A stretch of DNA of 64,000 bases from Galdieria sulphuraria (lineage: Eukaryota; Rhodophyta; Bangiophyceae; Galdieriales; Galdieriaceae), in the NCBI RefSeq assembly GCF_000341285.1, contig NW_005178473.1, positions 124,001 through 188,000 on the forward strand, in the 5' to 3' direction. Shown piece by piece: positions 11,732-22,907 of the stretch. A program made the position numbers and the translations under genes. The notes under the pieces were generated by a model. That model was given only the letters and a program-made list of their open reading frames with translations, was not told where the DNA came from and searched no databases. Positions within the stretch are counted from its first letter, which is position 1, and every line of letters starts with the position of its first letter.

Positions 11732-12827
11732 TTATGCGTCGCTCTTTGTAGGTGCGCCTGGAGGCAATTTACCGGATTTCTGAAAAGATTGATAGTGCTT
11801 CCGGAGTTGTTCGCGTTTTCGCTTACCCGCAAAGTCCTGTTCTAGTCGACCTATTACTTCCCTTTCGGTCAAGTAAGGATTGGCTCCTAAAGCTTTGTTA
11901 ATACTGTCAAGAAATAGTTTATCATCTTCCTCGTTCCAGTTTTGTCTAGGACGCTTGTTTTTTTGCGAAGCCTCTTGGCCATTCTCTGCAAGACTTGTAA
12001 CGTGATCTCCGTTGGAATGTCCTTGCCCTTCTTGCTGCCTTTGTTGTGTCGAGACAATATCATTTTGTGAAGAAGACACAGTACGAAGTTGAGATTGTTG
12101 TGAACTTTCGGTGGTATTATTATCGTCACTTGCTTCTGAAACCATAGCATGCTCTTCTGAATCGTGTTTTCTCTTTTTCTTTTCAGAAGAGTGCTTGTGT
12201 TTCTTTTTCTTAGAATCTTTTTTATGTTTCTCCTTCGATTCGCTATGCTTTCGGTGACTATCCAGATGTTTGTCTTTTTTCTTCTTCTTCTTATCGCTCT
12301 TTCTAGATGACTCCACATTTCCGTGATCGATACTCTGTACATCTTTCATAGGTGTGACAGCAGGTTCCGAAACAGGCGATGGTTTGACTTGTTCCGCCGT
12401 CTTATTAGCAACGGCGGGCTCACTAGTCAAAGACTCTTTTCGTTCTATGGCTGGAGTTGTCTGTTGCATAGCCTTTGTTGGGCTAGTGGTCATCTTTTCA
12501 CGCTGCGGAGAAGAAGCCAATTTTTCAACTGCGCCAGAATGGGTCTGTTGTTGTCGTTGTTGCGCTGACGCAGAAGCCTTTTGTTCAGTTGAGATACTTT
12601 TTTCAGGTGTCTTGGTACTTTTTGATTGAGCATTCAAAGGTGATGGCTGCTCATGTGGAGTTTGTGAAGAAGCATGCTGTTGGGAAAGGTTTTCTGAAAA
12701 CCCTAAAAACACTTGACCCAGGTCTTTGAATACAGTTCCCAGCCGTTGAATGCAACGGCCAAGAGCCTAGCACACAATAAGTGAAAGACTACAAAACATA
12801 TCCGAGACTACTCACTTCTTCATTCAT
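11732..12827 (-). CDS. Lys/Ser/Gln-rich protein, probably nuclear, function unknown
   Basis: I do not recognise a family. The model starts at ATG 12825-12827 (four codons), passes a 47-nt intron, then runs through one large exon of about 347 codons. After a short helical start (CIQRLGTVFKDLGQVF) comes a low-complexity region rich in Ser, Thr, Gln and Pro, then a strongly basic block with repeated KKKKK and HKHSSEKKKRK runs (about 12160-12300) that would act as nuclear localisation signals. The C-terminal 75 residues look folded: NWNEEDDKLFLDSINKAL and YLTEREVIGRLEQDF. A further conserved-looking open frame upstream (about 12850-13010) could be an additional 5' exon, but I found no splice pair that keeps frame. 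Confidence 0.65.
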
Positions 12828-13039
12828 GAATACTGACAAGTCCAACGACGGTTACCGATAAAATCCACAAAGAAATTGGGCATTTTTAGAAAACTCAACG
12901 AGAACCGTGTAAAATAATTGTTGGCTCTCCCAATATGTGCTGAAAGGAGCTTGCGTGACATCAATTTTGTCAAGTGCAACAGACAACATGTGAAGAGTAC
13001 TTTCAAGGGCATTTTGATCAGAACAACATATTTACTTTT

Positions 13040-15382
13040 TTATCCGCTTGCAGATTCTAGCTGGTTTTGCTTCTTCTCCATAGCTTCTAGTTTGCTAAGT
13101 AACTCTTCACAAAGGGTACCCAACTGCTCATTTTCCTTAAACTTGGTTCTAAGTTGACTTTCCAGTTTCTGAATTGTGGCATCTTTTTCGTTCCTTAAGT
13201 TTTCACTCCCTCTTGTAGACTTCAAGTGTTCTAACTCTTGTGATTGGTCATATACCCGCACTTTCAGTCTCTGATTTTGTTCATTCATTTCTCTCCAAGC
13301 AAGTTGAAGTGACTCCAACTGCTTCTTCGTGTCATAAAACTCACTCTCGACACTATCGTGTTGGGTCTTCCAGTTTTGTAAGGTCTCAAGTTCGGCTTGT
13401 AATTGCAAACACAACGAACACTTCTCTTCGTACTGAAGCTTCCAATTATTTGCCTGCTCTTCCCAATTTTTTACTTTTCTCTAAGCAAATGTAAGAAAAA
13501 ACAAGACTAAACAGAAACTATATTCAATCACCTTTTCTTCTGATACGACTTCTTGTAACTTTTCCTTTTCTTCAAATGCCTTTTGTTTTTCTTGCATGCA
13601 TTTTATAACCTCCGTACTCTTTTCCTCTAGCATCTTCTTCTCGAAAGCCATCTCATCTTGCAGATCATGAAACGCTTTCGATTGTTTCAAATATTCATCT
13701 CTGTATAAACATACCTGCTTAAATGCCTGAGATAGCTTCATTTCCGCATCTGATCGCAAGGAATTATAGTCTTTCTCTACTTTCCATAGCTCAGTTTGAA
13801 GACTTTCTAACATTTCTTCCTGTTTACGAATCTTTTCATCTTTCTTATTCATTTGTTCTATGGTAATAGTCTGTTCACTCTGGTTCGAAGAATTTTTGTT
13901 TTGTTGCGCTTCCTTCATTGCCATCAATTCAGCTGTCAACTTCCTCTTTTCAGTCTCAAGAGTAACCAAACGAACATTCATTTGACTCTGGCTTTGTGAG
14001 ATGGTCTTTCGAAGTGTCGCTTCATACTGCTGAACGATATGTTCTAATTCAATCTTTGCACGAAATTCGTTTTGATATTTCTTCAACAGATTTTGATATT
14101 CCTCGATCACTATACCAGCTTCTTCTAGAGCCTTTTTTGTGACTGTCTCTCGAAGAGCTTTCAACTCATTATTGTATGCTGCCTTGTTCAGATCCAAGTC
14201 TTCTTTGTTATTTTCCTTGTTCGAATTAGCTTCATTTGATTGGATCTCATTCTCCATGTGCCGTTCTTTCAATGTGAGGTCGGAAAACTCTTTCTCTGGA
14301 AATTCATTATCAAGGCAGCCAATGTTTGACATTCGAGTTACAATCTCGGCATGCTTTCTGACGGAGCTGGCAAATTCTTCAATTACCTCTGCTTGATTAT
14401 GTGTTATCCAAGCGAAATCATCGGAATCAAGATTCTTTTTTGCTGATCGAGGTAACTTTGACTCATCTCTTTGACGATATTTGGATGAAGGTGGCGTATG
14501 AAAGACATCTTGTGAGTCTTCTGAATAGGCTTCACCTTCTTTTTTGGATTTGATCATATTTTGAGAAGTCTTCGATGGTGTTTCGTCAGAAAAGGCAAAT
14601 GTGCCAACGACAGATTCCTTTGAATCTTTGATGTCGGATGAGACCTTTTGCATCTTCAAGTGGAGAGGTCTCCATGTTGAGAGCAAATTAGCAACTCTTC
14701 TAGCCAATAGTATATCGTTTGAATCTTCCAACTCTGATGCCCTTTTCAATATGATATTCAACTGTTCGGCATGTCGATGTGATTTTGGGAAGTTTGCTAT
14801 CCACTCAACATACTTTTTGGATTCCTCATCTTGAAGGACAGAATAAGACATATCAGGAATGAGTAACGATAGAAACTTCAATGCCCATTTCGCCAATGAA
14901 TATTGATCACTAGAAGCATCTTCGAATGCAGTAGGAACCAATCTTTGCCTCCATATATGAAAGATTTCATCGAATTCATAATCTTCTTTTATTAGCAATC
15001 GCGATATTTGACATAGAGTTTGATAGCTCTCTTGCTTGAGCTCCAAAGGACATTCCGCTCCTAGAAACTTCTTCCTCATTGCTGTGGCCAAGCGAGGCAG
15101 ACATACAACAATGTCTTGTGTAATTGACCATTCTTCATTTTTGCCAATTTCAGACTTGCTTTCATGCTCTCTGTTTATACATGAGTTACGAACAGCTACT
15201 AGTGCTTTCTGCATTATCTCCATACTGGTAACGGTAGGCTCTGAGTATTCTTCAATCAGTTCTTGTAGGCTCGTCGTAATATCAGAGCTGCTTATATCCA
15301 CTTTTGTGTCCATAAACGAGAAAATCCCAGAAGCTTGTAGTTGAGGGTTAGAAACATTCGTTCGTTCCTCAGATGGATTCAT
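13040..15382 (-). CDS. Large coiled-coil protein, about 760 aa, function unknown
   Basis: Two exons join through an intron at about 13480-13528, with the frame continuing as EEK then RKVKNWEEQ. The N-terminal 240 residues are predicted helical and non-repetitive (LPRLATAMRKKFLG, FDEIFHIWRQRLVP, SLAKWALKFLSLL), perhaps a HEAT-like domain. A Ser-rich acidic linker follows. From about residue 380 to the C-terminus a near-continuous heptad coiled coil extends, with many Glu, Lys, Gln and Leu and few prolines. The architecture (N-terminal helical domain plus long coiled coil) suits a cytoskeletal, spindle or Golgi tether. No motif identifies which, so none is assigned. Start is the only ATG preceding the domain. 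Confidence 0.75.
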
Positions 15383-15801
15383 ATCGCTTCAGTTCAGGCT
15401 GTTTTTGTTTTGGTTGTAAGGAGCTTTGAAAACACAAATTTAAAAATGACAAGAATTGGCGCCTTGGGACAAGAGATGATGTGAAAAATCATTCCAAAAG
15501 ATTTCGAATTTTTGAAAAGCTCTCACAAAGTAAGTGTATTATCTACAAGTGAAATATCAAAAATATCCAAATATTATTTATGCAAAGACATCTCCTTATA
15601 GCTGGCACTTTTACGTACAAAAAAACCCAACACTCCTCCTCTCACTAAAATATATCCCTCTGCATATTGTGGAATAAAGGACCCTGCAGAACCGGTTTCT
15701 CGCAACAAGGCTTCGTTTTCACCTTGCTACAGCATAAGCAAAACTGTTTACTACGACAAGAATTATCAAGAGACTTTCCGAACTTGCCAAATCTCTTCCT
15801 T
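15383..15801. other. Intergenic or 3' region
   Basis: This stretch lies between the start of the coiled-coil gene and the proposed stop of the next minus-strand gene. Its left part should hold the coiled-coil gene promoter. The segment 15645-15801 stays open on the minus strand and could be coding if the last intron of the neighbouring gene uses a more distal acceptor. Confidence 0.4.
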
Positions 15802-16498
15802 CTAGGGTAATTTTCTGTTCTTGTTACTACGAGGACCTTCCAAAATTTCCCCGTTGGACGTACTCCTCTCTGCAACAGTTGTTGTAGTGACACAAACACT
15901 CATAATATAACTTGAAACTTACTTTTGTTACCCACAGTATCTGGGGTCAGTTTAGTTGCTGGGGAAGAAGGAGTAGATGACGCCCGAATGTGAATAGGAG
16001 TGCTTCTGTTGGAAGAAGGAGACTGCCCAGAATACACTGTGTTTGTCTTTTGTGCAACTTTCTGCGAAGATCTGAAAGGACGCAAGTGTACTACTGAGAG
16101 GTCTACCTTTTCCAGTCTCCAATAAGTTTCTTCTTGAATAAGAATATAGTTCTCGCCAGATGTTGCTTCGTTTCTTCTCAATTGGCCTTCATTCTGTGCC
16201 AACCTTCCAGAAAGTGAAGCAGGTGTAGGTGAGGGTTCTCCATTTCCTCCCTGCTTGTAGAAGTTAAGAGCAACAGTTCCACTTGGCTCCCAACTCAAAC
16301 AACCTTGTGAACAGTCCTGTACGGAAGCAGGACAAAATTCATCTGTTTCAAAGATGAATAAAGTTCAGAGTTGCAATACACGTATGACTTACATCTCAAA
16401 ATACAAGAAGAGACATTGTCTCCTCCTTTTATACTGTGGACAAAGCTCTTTCCTAAAACCAGCTCTTCACATTTCTCCCAAGAAGATGCCATCATCAT
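15802..16498 (-). CDS. Unknown protein, about 200 aa
   Basis: No family is recognised. Three exons are joined through introns at about 16342-16390 and 15870-15923. The start is a run of three ATG codons (16490-16498) followed by ASSWEKCEELVLGKSFVHSI. The middle exon encodes a Cys-containing segment, ILIQEETYWRLEKVDLSVV and a Ser/Pro/Thr-rich stretch (SPSSNRSTPIHIR). The 3' end is ambiguous: the acceptor region reads CAGAGAG. The first AG gives a short tail ending RKLP and a stop at 15802. The third AG opens a 74-codon Cys-rich tail ending at 15645. The gene is head to head with the KEA antiporter gene, with 47 nt between start codons. Confidence 0.55.
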
Positions 16499-16545
16499 CA
16501 GAAATGCTTTGTACCAAATTCTTTGGTCAGTGGCTCCTCTTTTTA
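16499..16545. promoter_or_regulatory. 47-nt divergent promoter between start codons
   Basis: The start codons of the unknown minus-strand gene and the KEA gene are only 47 nt apart. Transcription of each gene must therefore begin within this gap or inside the partner coding sequence. No clear TATA element is visible. Confidence 0.45.
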
Positions 16546-19304
16546 TGTTGAATGCGTATTATCCACTTCAAGAGGACTTACAGTTGTGCTCGACTAGAAA
16601 GTTTTTGAAAACTTGCTGCAACGGTTTGTCCCTATGTTTCAGTTTTATTCCAGAAAAAATATCGTTGAGGAGAGACTTCAAGTTGTCACTTGGTTTTCAG
16701 CAGCGCCTTGTGTCGAGAAAGCAGCATAAGTTGGACTCTTTGAATACATCAAGTAGAAGAGTGTTTTGTTGTGTTGAAAAGCCGCCACTGAAAAGGCTTT
16801 CGTTTCCTTGGAGCCTTGCTTTGTTGACTTTGTCTTTGTTGTGGCCACGTTCACGAATAGCTTCTGCTTCGACCTTCGAAGCCTTCCATTTAGAGTCGAA
16901 CTACCCTTATGCAGTAGAATTCCACAAATCTTCTCTAATTAAAAATCCTTCGAGTAATTGTCGCCGTATAGCACTAGTTGTACAAAGGAAGGAAAAGAAA
17001 TCAAAGTCTGTCAAGGAGGCATCCGATGCGCTGTTTTTGAAAAATCGATCATCTTTATTCAGTGAGCTATTTCGTGTTGGTTCCTTTTGGAAAGTTCTTT
17101 CCATCCATATCCCTTCCACAGTATCAGATACTTTGGTGTTACTGTTGGCTACTATTATCGTTGTTCCGATTATGAGGAAACTCAATACATCCCCTATTTT
17201 AGGGTTTTTAATTGCTGGATTGGTCTTGGGTCCTAATGGCTTTCATCTTGTTCGTGACGTCGTAGCAAGTAGGACACTTGCAGAATGGGGAGTGGTATTC
17301 TTTCTTTTCGAAATGGGTTTGGAGTTGAGTTTAGATAGATTACGCAAACTGCAAAAGGACGTGTTTGAACTTGGCTTATCTCAGTTTTTGATTTGTGGTG
17401 CTGCTTTTGCTATTAGTGCGATGATAGCAGGCCTACCTTTGGAAACTTGTGCCGTTATCGGTGGAGGTTTAGCGTTATCATCTTCCGCTTTCGTTCTTCA
17501 ACTATTATCTGAAAGAGGTGAAATAGGAACAAGATTTGGGCGTGCATCATTCGGTATTTTATTGTTACAAGACATTGCTGTAGTGCCCCTGTTAGTGGTT
17601 ATTCCTCTTCTCGCTACCAAGTCTGGAGGCCCTAAAGTGTTGGTTTCTGCGTTGATGGTAGCAGCCATGAAAGCGTCTGTAGCCTTAGCTGTTATATTCG
17701 CAACTGGAAGGTTATTTCTTGAAAAAGTATTTCGTACTGTTGCTGCAGCCAAATCTCCAGAAGCTTTTGTTGGAGTTATCTTATTTACTGTATTATCGAC
17801 ATCTGCAGTCACAGAAGGCTTAGGGTTATCCGATACTTTGGGAGCTTTTCTTGCTGGTGTGTTGTTGGCTGAGACAAAATATCGTCACCAAATTGAAGCA
17901 GATATTGCACCTTTCCGAGGTCTACTCTTAGGCCTTTTCTTTATAACTGTTGGTTTTAGCATAGATTTGAAATTAGCTTTGGCGAATCTACCCGTTGTTT
18001 CATCGTTGGTAAGCATTGATTTTGATAAGTGTTTTCATCATTCGTCACATTGTTATTAGGTTTTAGGTTTGCTTACGATGAAAGCTGGTATAATCACAGT
18101 TTTAGCCAGATTATTTGGTCTTTCTTTTTCAAATGCGATAAGAACTGGTTTATTGGTAGCACAAGGTGGTGAATTTGCCTTTGTTACTTTTGGTGCTGCA
18201 CAAAGAGCAGGTTTGCTTCCTGCAGATCTTTCACAGTTGCTGTTATTGGTAGTAGCGCTTTCCATGGCAACCACTCCACTTTTGTCTTCCATTGGTTCCC
18301 AATTAGCGTCACGAATTGAAAGACGCCGTGGTTTGATTGGAGCTAGAAGCGAAGATATTGCTGATGCTCGAGATTTTGTTATTGTGGCAGGTTTTGGTAG
18401 AGTAGGACAATCGATTTGCGAAATGCTGAATGCCAGATTGATACGATATGTAGCATTTGATATGAGTCCTTCGAGAGTTATCGAAGCAAGAAACAAAGGA
18501 CTGCCTGTATTTTTTGGAGATGCATGTCGTCCCGAAGTGCTTGAAGCAGCAGGTGTTTCAAGGGCGAAGGCAGTGGTCATCACTTTGGATGATCCTGTAG
18601 CAGCATCTCGAGCTGTACAATCTTTACGAAGAGAATATCCTGATTTACAAATCTTTGTACGAGCCAGAGATACGAAACATCAACAGACGTTACAACTCGC
18701 AGGTGCTACTGCTATTGTCCCTGAGTTGTTGGAGTCCAGCTTATTATTGGGTGGTGCAGTGTTACTAGCCTATGGAACTCCAATAGAAGAAGTGAACGCA
18801 TTGATTGACGAAGCTAGAAAGAAAACTTTTAAAGAAGCTGGTTTATCTATTGGAACCAGTGCACTTAACCCCCGAAGTCCGTTTTCTCCTTCATCTGAAA
18901 CGAAAACGAAAAAAACAACTTCCAGTTCTTTGATATCTTCGTTGGATGAAACGAATGATAACAGTAGCTCTTCTTTGAACGAGAGCAAAATGATAACGAG
19001 TAACTTACTTGAAGAGTCTCATGTTGTATCCACAACTCCTTCTGTGGATAAAATGGAAATGGCAGCAGTGGAAGAAGATGATACAAGTCACTCCGCATCT
19101 CTTCCTTCATCACAAGAGAAGAATATTTCTACAAACCTTGCACAGGAAAAGGAAGTCCATTTTCCAATCAAGGAGGAACCATCGACTAGTAGTAATGGGA
19201 GCCAGCAAGACGATTCTTCTTTGGAAAAGATTGTAGGACAACATAAAAAGTCGGAAGATCCTATTATTTCGACAACTGAGTCATTGGATGATTCAGTACG
19301 ATGA
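16546..19304 (+). CDS. KEA: K+ efflux antiporter, chloroplast KEA type (CPA2 exchanger plus TrkA-N domain)
   Basis: This encodes a cation/proton antiporter of about 900 aa that exchanges K+ for H+ across plastid membranes in plants, tuning stroma pH and ion balance. The N-terminal 190 residues are basic and Ser-rich with few acidic residues, as expected for a plastid transit region. About 11-12 hydrophobic helices follow from 17100, including LGFLIAGLVLGPNG, EWGVVFFLFEMGLEL, FGILLLQDIAVVPLLVV and GAFLAGVLLAET. A 51-nt intron (18009-18059) splits the transporter. The RCK/TrkA-N domain begins at about 18375 with VIVAGFGRVGQSIC (Rossmann GxGxxG) and FGDACRPEVLEAAG. A Ser/Glu-rich tail of about 150 residues ends the protein. 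Start at 16546 is chosen because upstream bases belong to the divergent gene. Confidence 0.92.
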
Positions 19305-19402
19305 ATATGAAACAATAAAATAATTCTTTTTTCCGTAGGCAACCGACAGAGTGAATAGAAATGGGTCATCCTATGACTTTTTTTAGAGTGGGGTAGGATA
19401 AG

Positions 19403-20795
19403 ATGTTGTGGAAAACGGTACTACTCCGTGCAAGCCGACACTGGAGAAATGTAGTGTGGTTGGAGTCTTTTCAAAGCAAAGTATATTATTCAAAGTGTAG
19501 AAATCTTTCAACTGATGTGCGTTTTTATGGAAACAACTATTTGCCGTCCGTTGCTGTTCGTCGGTCTTTGTACAATTTGCCAGTGGATAGAGTTGGTGGT
19601 AGTAGTAGAGCTATTTTATTTTGTGAAAATATGCATCACAACAGCATAAAGTCAGAACAACAAGCACAAGGCAACCAAGACTTGACTTCTTTTCAAGTAG
19701 TCGACAAAGAAGACACTTCTCCTTCCTCCGGTGGTCATGACGCACACTCCAACACAGGTTCTTGGACTGATAACTCCTCGGGTGTGGATAATGTTGCCAA
19801 TTCCTGGGCTACTGCGACGCAAGAAACTGTTGCAAGTGATGTTGCCACTCCTTCTTCGGCAGTGACGAGCAATTGGTACGATCCAGTAATATCTTATCTG
19901 ACGTATCTTCATGACTCTACTGATATGCCGTGGTGGGGATTGATTGTAACGTGTACTGTTGTGGTACGTTTTGTGATGTTGCCCTTCACTTTAATAGCCA
20001 TGCGCAATGCCGCTATCATGAATACCATTCAACCTAGACTAAAGGAGATTCAAGATTTGATGTTTGATGCGAAAAGCAGAGGCAAACTCGATCAAGCCAA
20101 ACAATATCAACAGGAATATATGAAAGTGATCAAAGAAAATGATATCAATCCGTTTCGTTCCATGTTGGGTCCGTTGGTACAAACACCGGTTTTCTTAGCT
20201 TTCTTTTTCGGACTGCGTAAAATGGCAGAAACCATCCCAAGTTTTCAAACAGGAGGAACTAGTTGGTTTGAAGACTTGTCTAAACCTGATCCACTGTTCT
20301 TGATGCCCACTTTGTGCGCTGGAATATTTCTTCTCAACTTGCAACTATCTTTAACAACCGGTGCAACTCCTACTAACAAACAGTGGATCAACGTGTTTCG
20401 ATTATTTGGATTGGCAATCATCCCTTTAACAGCCAAGATGCCTTGTGCCATATTTTTGTTACTGGATTCCCAGTAACTTGTTTTCGTTTTTACAAAATTT
20501 GGTGTTCAGTATTACCAGTGTCCGTGCATTGTTGAGACTTCCACCCTTACCATATAAGAAAAGCGCAACTAGTCACGAAGCGGAATCTAGTATTGTACAG
20601 GATTCCAAGTCGAGTAGCCAAAGGAAAACAGAAACAAGCCAGTCTTCTGCGTTTCAAAAAGCTGCACCCGTGACAGGGAAAAAATCTCTCAAACTTTATG
20701 ACAAGGCTCCTAGGCATAGAAGTTTTAGTATTTTGTTGTATCGACAACAAAGTCAATTATGGACACAAGTTGCAAATCATAAAGCAAGCATATAG
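19403..20795 (+). CDS. OXA1: OXA1/YidC/Alb3-family membrane insertase, probably mitochondrial; frame broken once
   Basis: OXA1-family proteins insert membrane proteins into the inner mitochondrial membrane. The N-terminus (LWKTVLLRASRHWRNVVW) is Arg-rich, amphipathic and lacks acids, like a mitochondrial presequence, so OXA1 is preferred over plastid Alb3. The YidC/Oxa core starts near 19880 with WYDPVISYLTYLHD. It continues with WWGLIVTCTVVVRFVMLP, the helical-hairpin segment with QARLKE-like IQPRLKEIQDLM, MLGPLVQTPVFLAFFFGLR and LCAGIFLLNLQL. At the last core helix the frame ends prematurely. Moving one base at the five-T run 20453-20457 restores the expected AIFCYWIPSNLFS and a basic C-terminal tail to 20795. 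I treat this as a likely one-base homopolymer error rather than a pseudogene. The basic tail fits ribosome binding. Confidence 0.85.
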
Positions 20796-20816
20796 CTGTG
20801 CCATGCATCACATTGG

Positions 20817-21572
20817 ATGTCCATGGAAGAAGATTCACAATATGCCTGGGTACCTTCTTACAAAGCACAAGATAGTAAGACTTGTTCCAGTATACCTTGG
20901 GAAGCTCTCAGTAAAGGAGATACAAATAGTGTCACGCAGTGGTTGACCCAATTGAAGGACACTAGAGAACTAACGAACAAAGACGAGGACGGCCGAACAC
21001 TATTACACTGGGCTTGTGCTCGAAGAGAATGGAATCAGTGGGTTCCCTTGTTACTTGAGGCAGGCTCACCTATCGCCACTAGTGACGACGGAGGTTTTTC
21101 TCCGCTACACTCTAGTTGTAGTTGTGGTAACACTCAAGTGGTTCAGTGGTTGTTGAGTGCTTCTCAAGCCCTAGGCAATTCGTTGGATATGGTGAATGTC
21201 AAAACCGACGACTCGCAGCTGACTCCACTGCACTGTGCAGCAAGTAAGAATAACTTGGAAATATGCAAATTGTTGATAGAATACGGTGCATTGGTCAACG
21301 CAGTAGATGTACACGGTTATACCCCTCTTATGAGAGCAGCACAAAAGGGAAACGATGAGTGTTTGGCTTTTCTGTTAAGTAGGGGTGCAATCGTTAACGT
21401 ACGCAATCGACAAGGAGACACAGCTTTACATTTGGCTTGTGAAATGGGATATCGTAGTACTGTGCAAATATTGTTAGCAACCAAAGGTATAGATAGCTCT
21501 ATTCGAAACGAAGAAGGATACACAGCACGAGATTTACTTGCACCTGAGTTACAAGGTTGGTGGCCAGAATAA
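20817..21572 (+). CDS. Ankyrin-repeat protein, gankyrin/PSMD10-like
   Basis: A single exon encodes 251 aa, almost all ankyrin repeats of about 33 residues. Repeat signatures are DGRTLLHWACARREW, GFSPLHSSCSCGN, QLTPLHCAASKNN, GYTPLMRAAQKGN and GDTALHLACEMGY, ending with a partial repeat EGYTARDLLAPEL. Size, repeat number and the short capped ends match the proteasome regulatory-particle chaperone PSMD10 (gankyrin, yeast Nas6), which binds the Rpt3 ATPase during 19S assembly. Ankyrin repeats are generic, so this assignment is moderate. It starts 22 nt after the OXA1 stop on the same strand. Its last 24 nt overlap the 3' end of the convergent DUF1995 gene. Confidence 0.7.
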   Translation: MSMEEDSQYAWVPSYKAQDSKTCSSIPWEALSKGDTNSVTQWLTQLKDTRELTNKDEDGRTLLHWACARREWNQWVPLLLEAGSPIATSDDGGFSPLHSSCSCGNTQVVQWLLSASQALGNSLDMVNVKTDDSQLTPLHCAASKNNLEICKLLIEYGALVNAVDVHGYTPLMRAAQKGNDECLAFLLSRGAIVNVRNRQGDTALHLACEMGYRSTVQILLATKGIDSSIRNEEGYTARDLLAPELQGWWPE

Positions 21573-22748
21573 AATGAGACGAGTATAGGTCAAATGATTC
21601 CTAAGAATGAGAAAGAATAAAAACAGCAAGGCAAAGGATAAAAATAAGATAATTGGACGTGCTGCTTCCTTTGTTGTATTCTTATTGAATGTTGTCGTTG
21701 ATGGAGAAATCGATGACTTGAATATGTTCGTCAACGTTTGACGGTCAGGTTTCCGTTGGCATTCCTTTAAAAGTATATAATGCTCCTTTTGGAAGTCATC
21801 ATTATACATTTTCCATACTTCCCATGGCGAAGGATACTTTCTAAGCAATACTCCTTGAATGGGATACAAAGTTCCCGTTTTATAAAGTGGTCTCAAATAA
21901 AATACATCTTCGAAAGTTTCAATGAACTCCATTCTTTCCTTTCTTCCTCGAACTTGCATAATTCCATCAGTACTAGGAACATCTTTTAAAGATGGGTTGA
22001 TCAATAGGATGGGTTTGTTGCTATATTTTTGAGTCAATTGGAAAAGTTGCTCTGTTATCGGAGTAGATACTGCATTGGTTGGTGTGATGACGATACAATA
22101 GTCTTGGTCAATGTCTTTTTGTGTCAAACACTCTCCCAATGTGCTAATAGAAACGTGTGTCTGTAACTTGCCATCCCAACTTGCACGAGATATTTGATAG
22201 TCTTCGTTCAGATATCGCAATAAACCAGCGACGGCCAGTGGAATACCTCCTGAAACCGATGGCCCTTGCACCACTATTCTTACTCGTTTTTGTTTCTCCA
22301 ATACCAATAGCCTCACTAGTCCCCATACCAATCTCAACAGAAATCTTCTGTCATAGATATCCAACTCTGGATTCAAGTCAGGAAGCAATAGAGTAACTGA
22401 TTTTCTCAAAGCAGAAGAAGCATCGTGCCTGTTGACAGCTTCAACTACAAGGTTGATATAATATTCTTGTTCTTGGAGGCTTTTTGGATATCGAGACATT
22501 TGAGGAAGAACAGATGGTTCTTTGTTTACTGGAGAGGCAGTACAGTGCGGACCACTTTTGTTTCCAGTGTAGTGACAAGCAGTGTTTCTTCTATAAGCTC
22601 TTCGCAATATATCCTTTTTCGTTTTGAGATATTTCCAACTTGCATTGTTAAATGAAGAAAAGCAGCAACGACAAGGAGATGAAATCCATACAAAGGAAAT
22701 CATTTTGTGCCTAGTTAAATCGATTCCGTAGAGACAATGCTGCTTCAT
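21549..22748 (-). CDS. DUF1995 protein, LPA3-like, predicted plastid and membrane-anchored
   Basis: One exon of about 400 codons. The centre carries the DUF1995 domain: YYINLVVEAVNRHDA, LLLPDLNPELDIYDRR, GLVRLLVLEK, VVQGPSVSGGIP, DYCIVITPTNAV, KPILLINPSL and FYLRPLYKTGTLYPIQG. In plants this domain is found in plastid proteins including LPA3, which helps assemble photosystem II. The N-terminal 75 residues are Ser/Arg/Cys-rich and could serve as transit peptide. A hydrophobic helix near the C-terminus (PIILFLSFALLFLFFLIL) predicts membrane anchoring. The open frame continues a few codons upstream from a TTG, but the first ATG is at 22746-22748; an internal Met at 22701-22703 is an alternative start. 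Its 3' end overlaps the ankyrin gene by 24 nt. Confidence 0.8.
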   Translation of the reverse strand: MKQHCLYGIDLTRHKMISFVWISSPCRCCFSSFNNASWKYLKTKKDILRRAYRRNTACHYTGNKSGPHCTASPVNKEPSVLPQMSRYPKSLQEQEYYINLVVEAVNRHDASSALRKSVTLLLPDLNPELDIYDRRFLLRLVWGLVRLLVLEKQKRVRIVVQGPSVSGGIPLAVAGLLRYLNEDYQISRASWDGKLQTHVSISTLGECLTQKDIDQDYCIVITPTNAVSTPITEQLFQLTQKYSNKPILLINPSLKDVPSTDGIMQVRGRKERMEFIETFEDVFYLRPLYKTGTLYPIQGVLLRKYPSPWEVWKMYNDDFQKEHYILLKECQRKPDRQTLTNIFKSSISPSTTTFNKNTTKEAARPIILFLSFALLFLFFLILRNHLTYTRLILFWPPTL

Positions 22749-22907
22749 GGAAAACCACAATTACCCGATTCACATAAAAAGAAGAGATCAACATAACTTT
22801 TCTCTCTATATCTGTACAAGAATATTTGTATGGATACAGGTAGCGGAAGGAATTATGGTTGTACTGTCATCTTCAGAACCCTTGAAAACAATAAATAGTG
22901 AATATTT

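Noticed and set aside
20445-20795. A separate gene for the OXA1 C-terminal part
   Set aside because: The downstream frame begins in the middle of the conserved last helix and has no ATG of its own; it is the continuation of OXA1.
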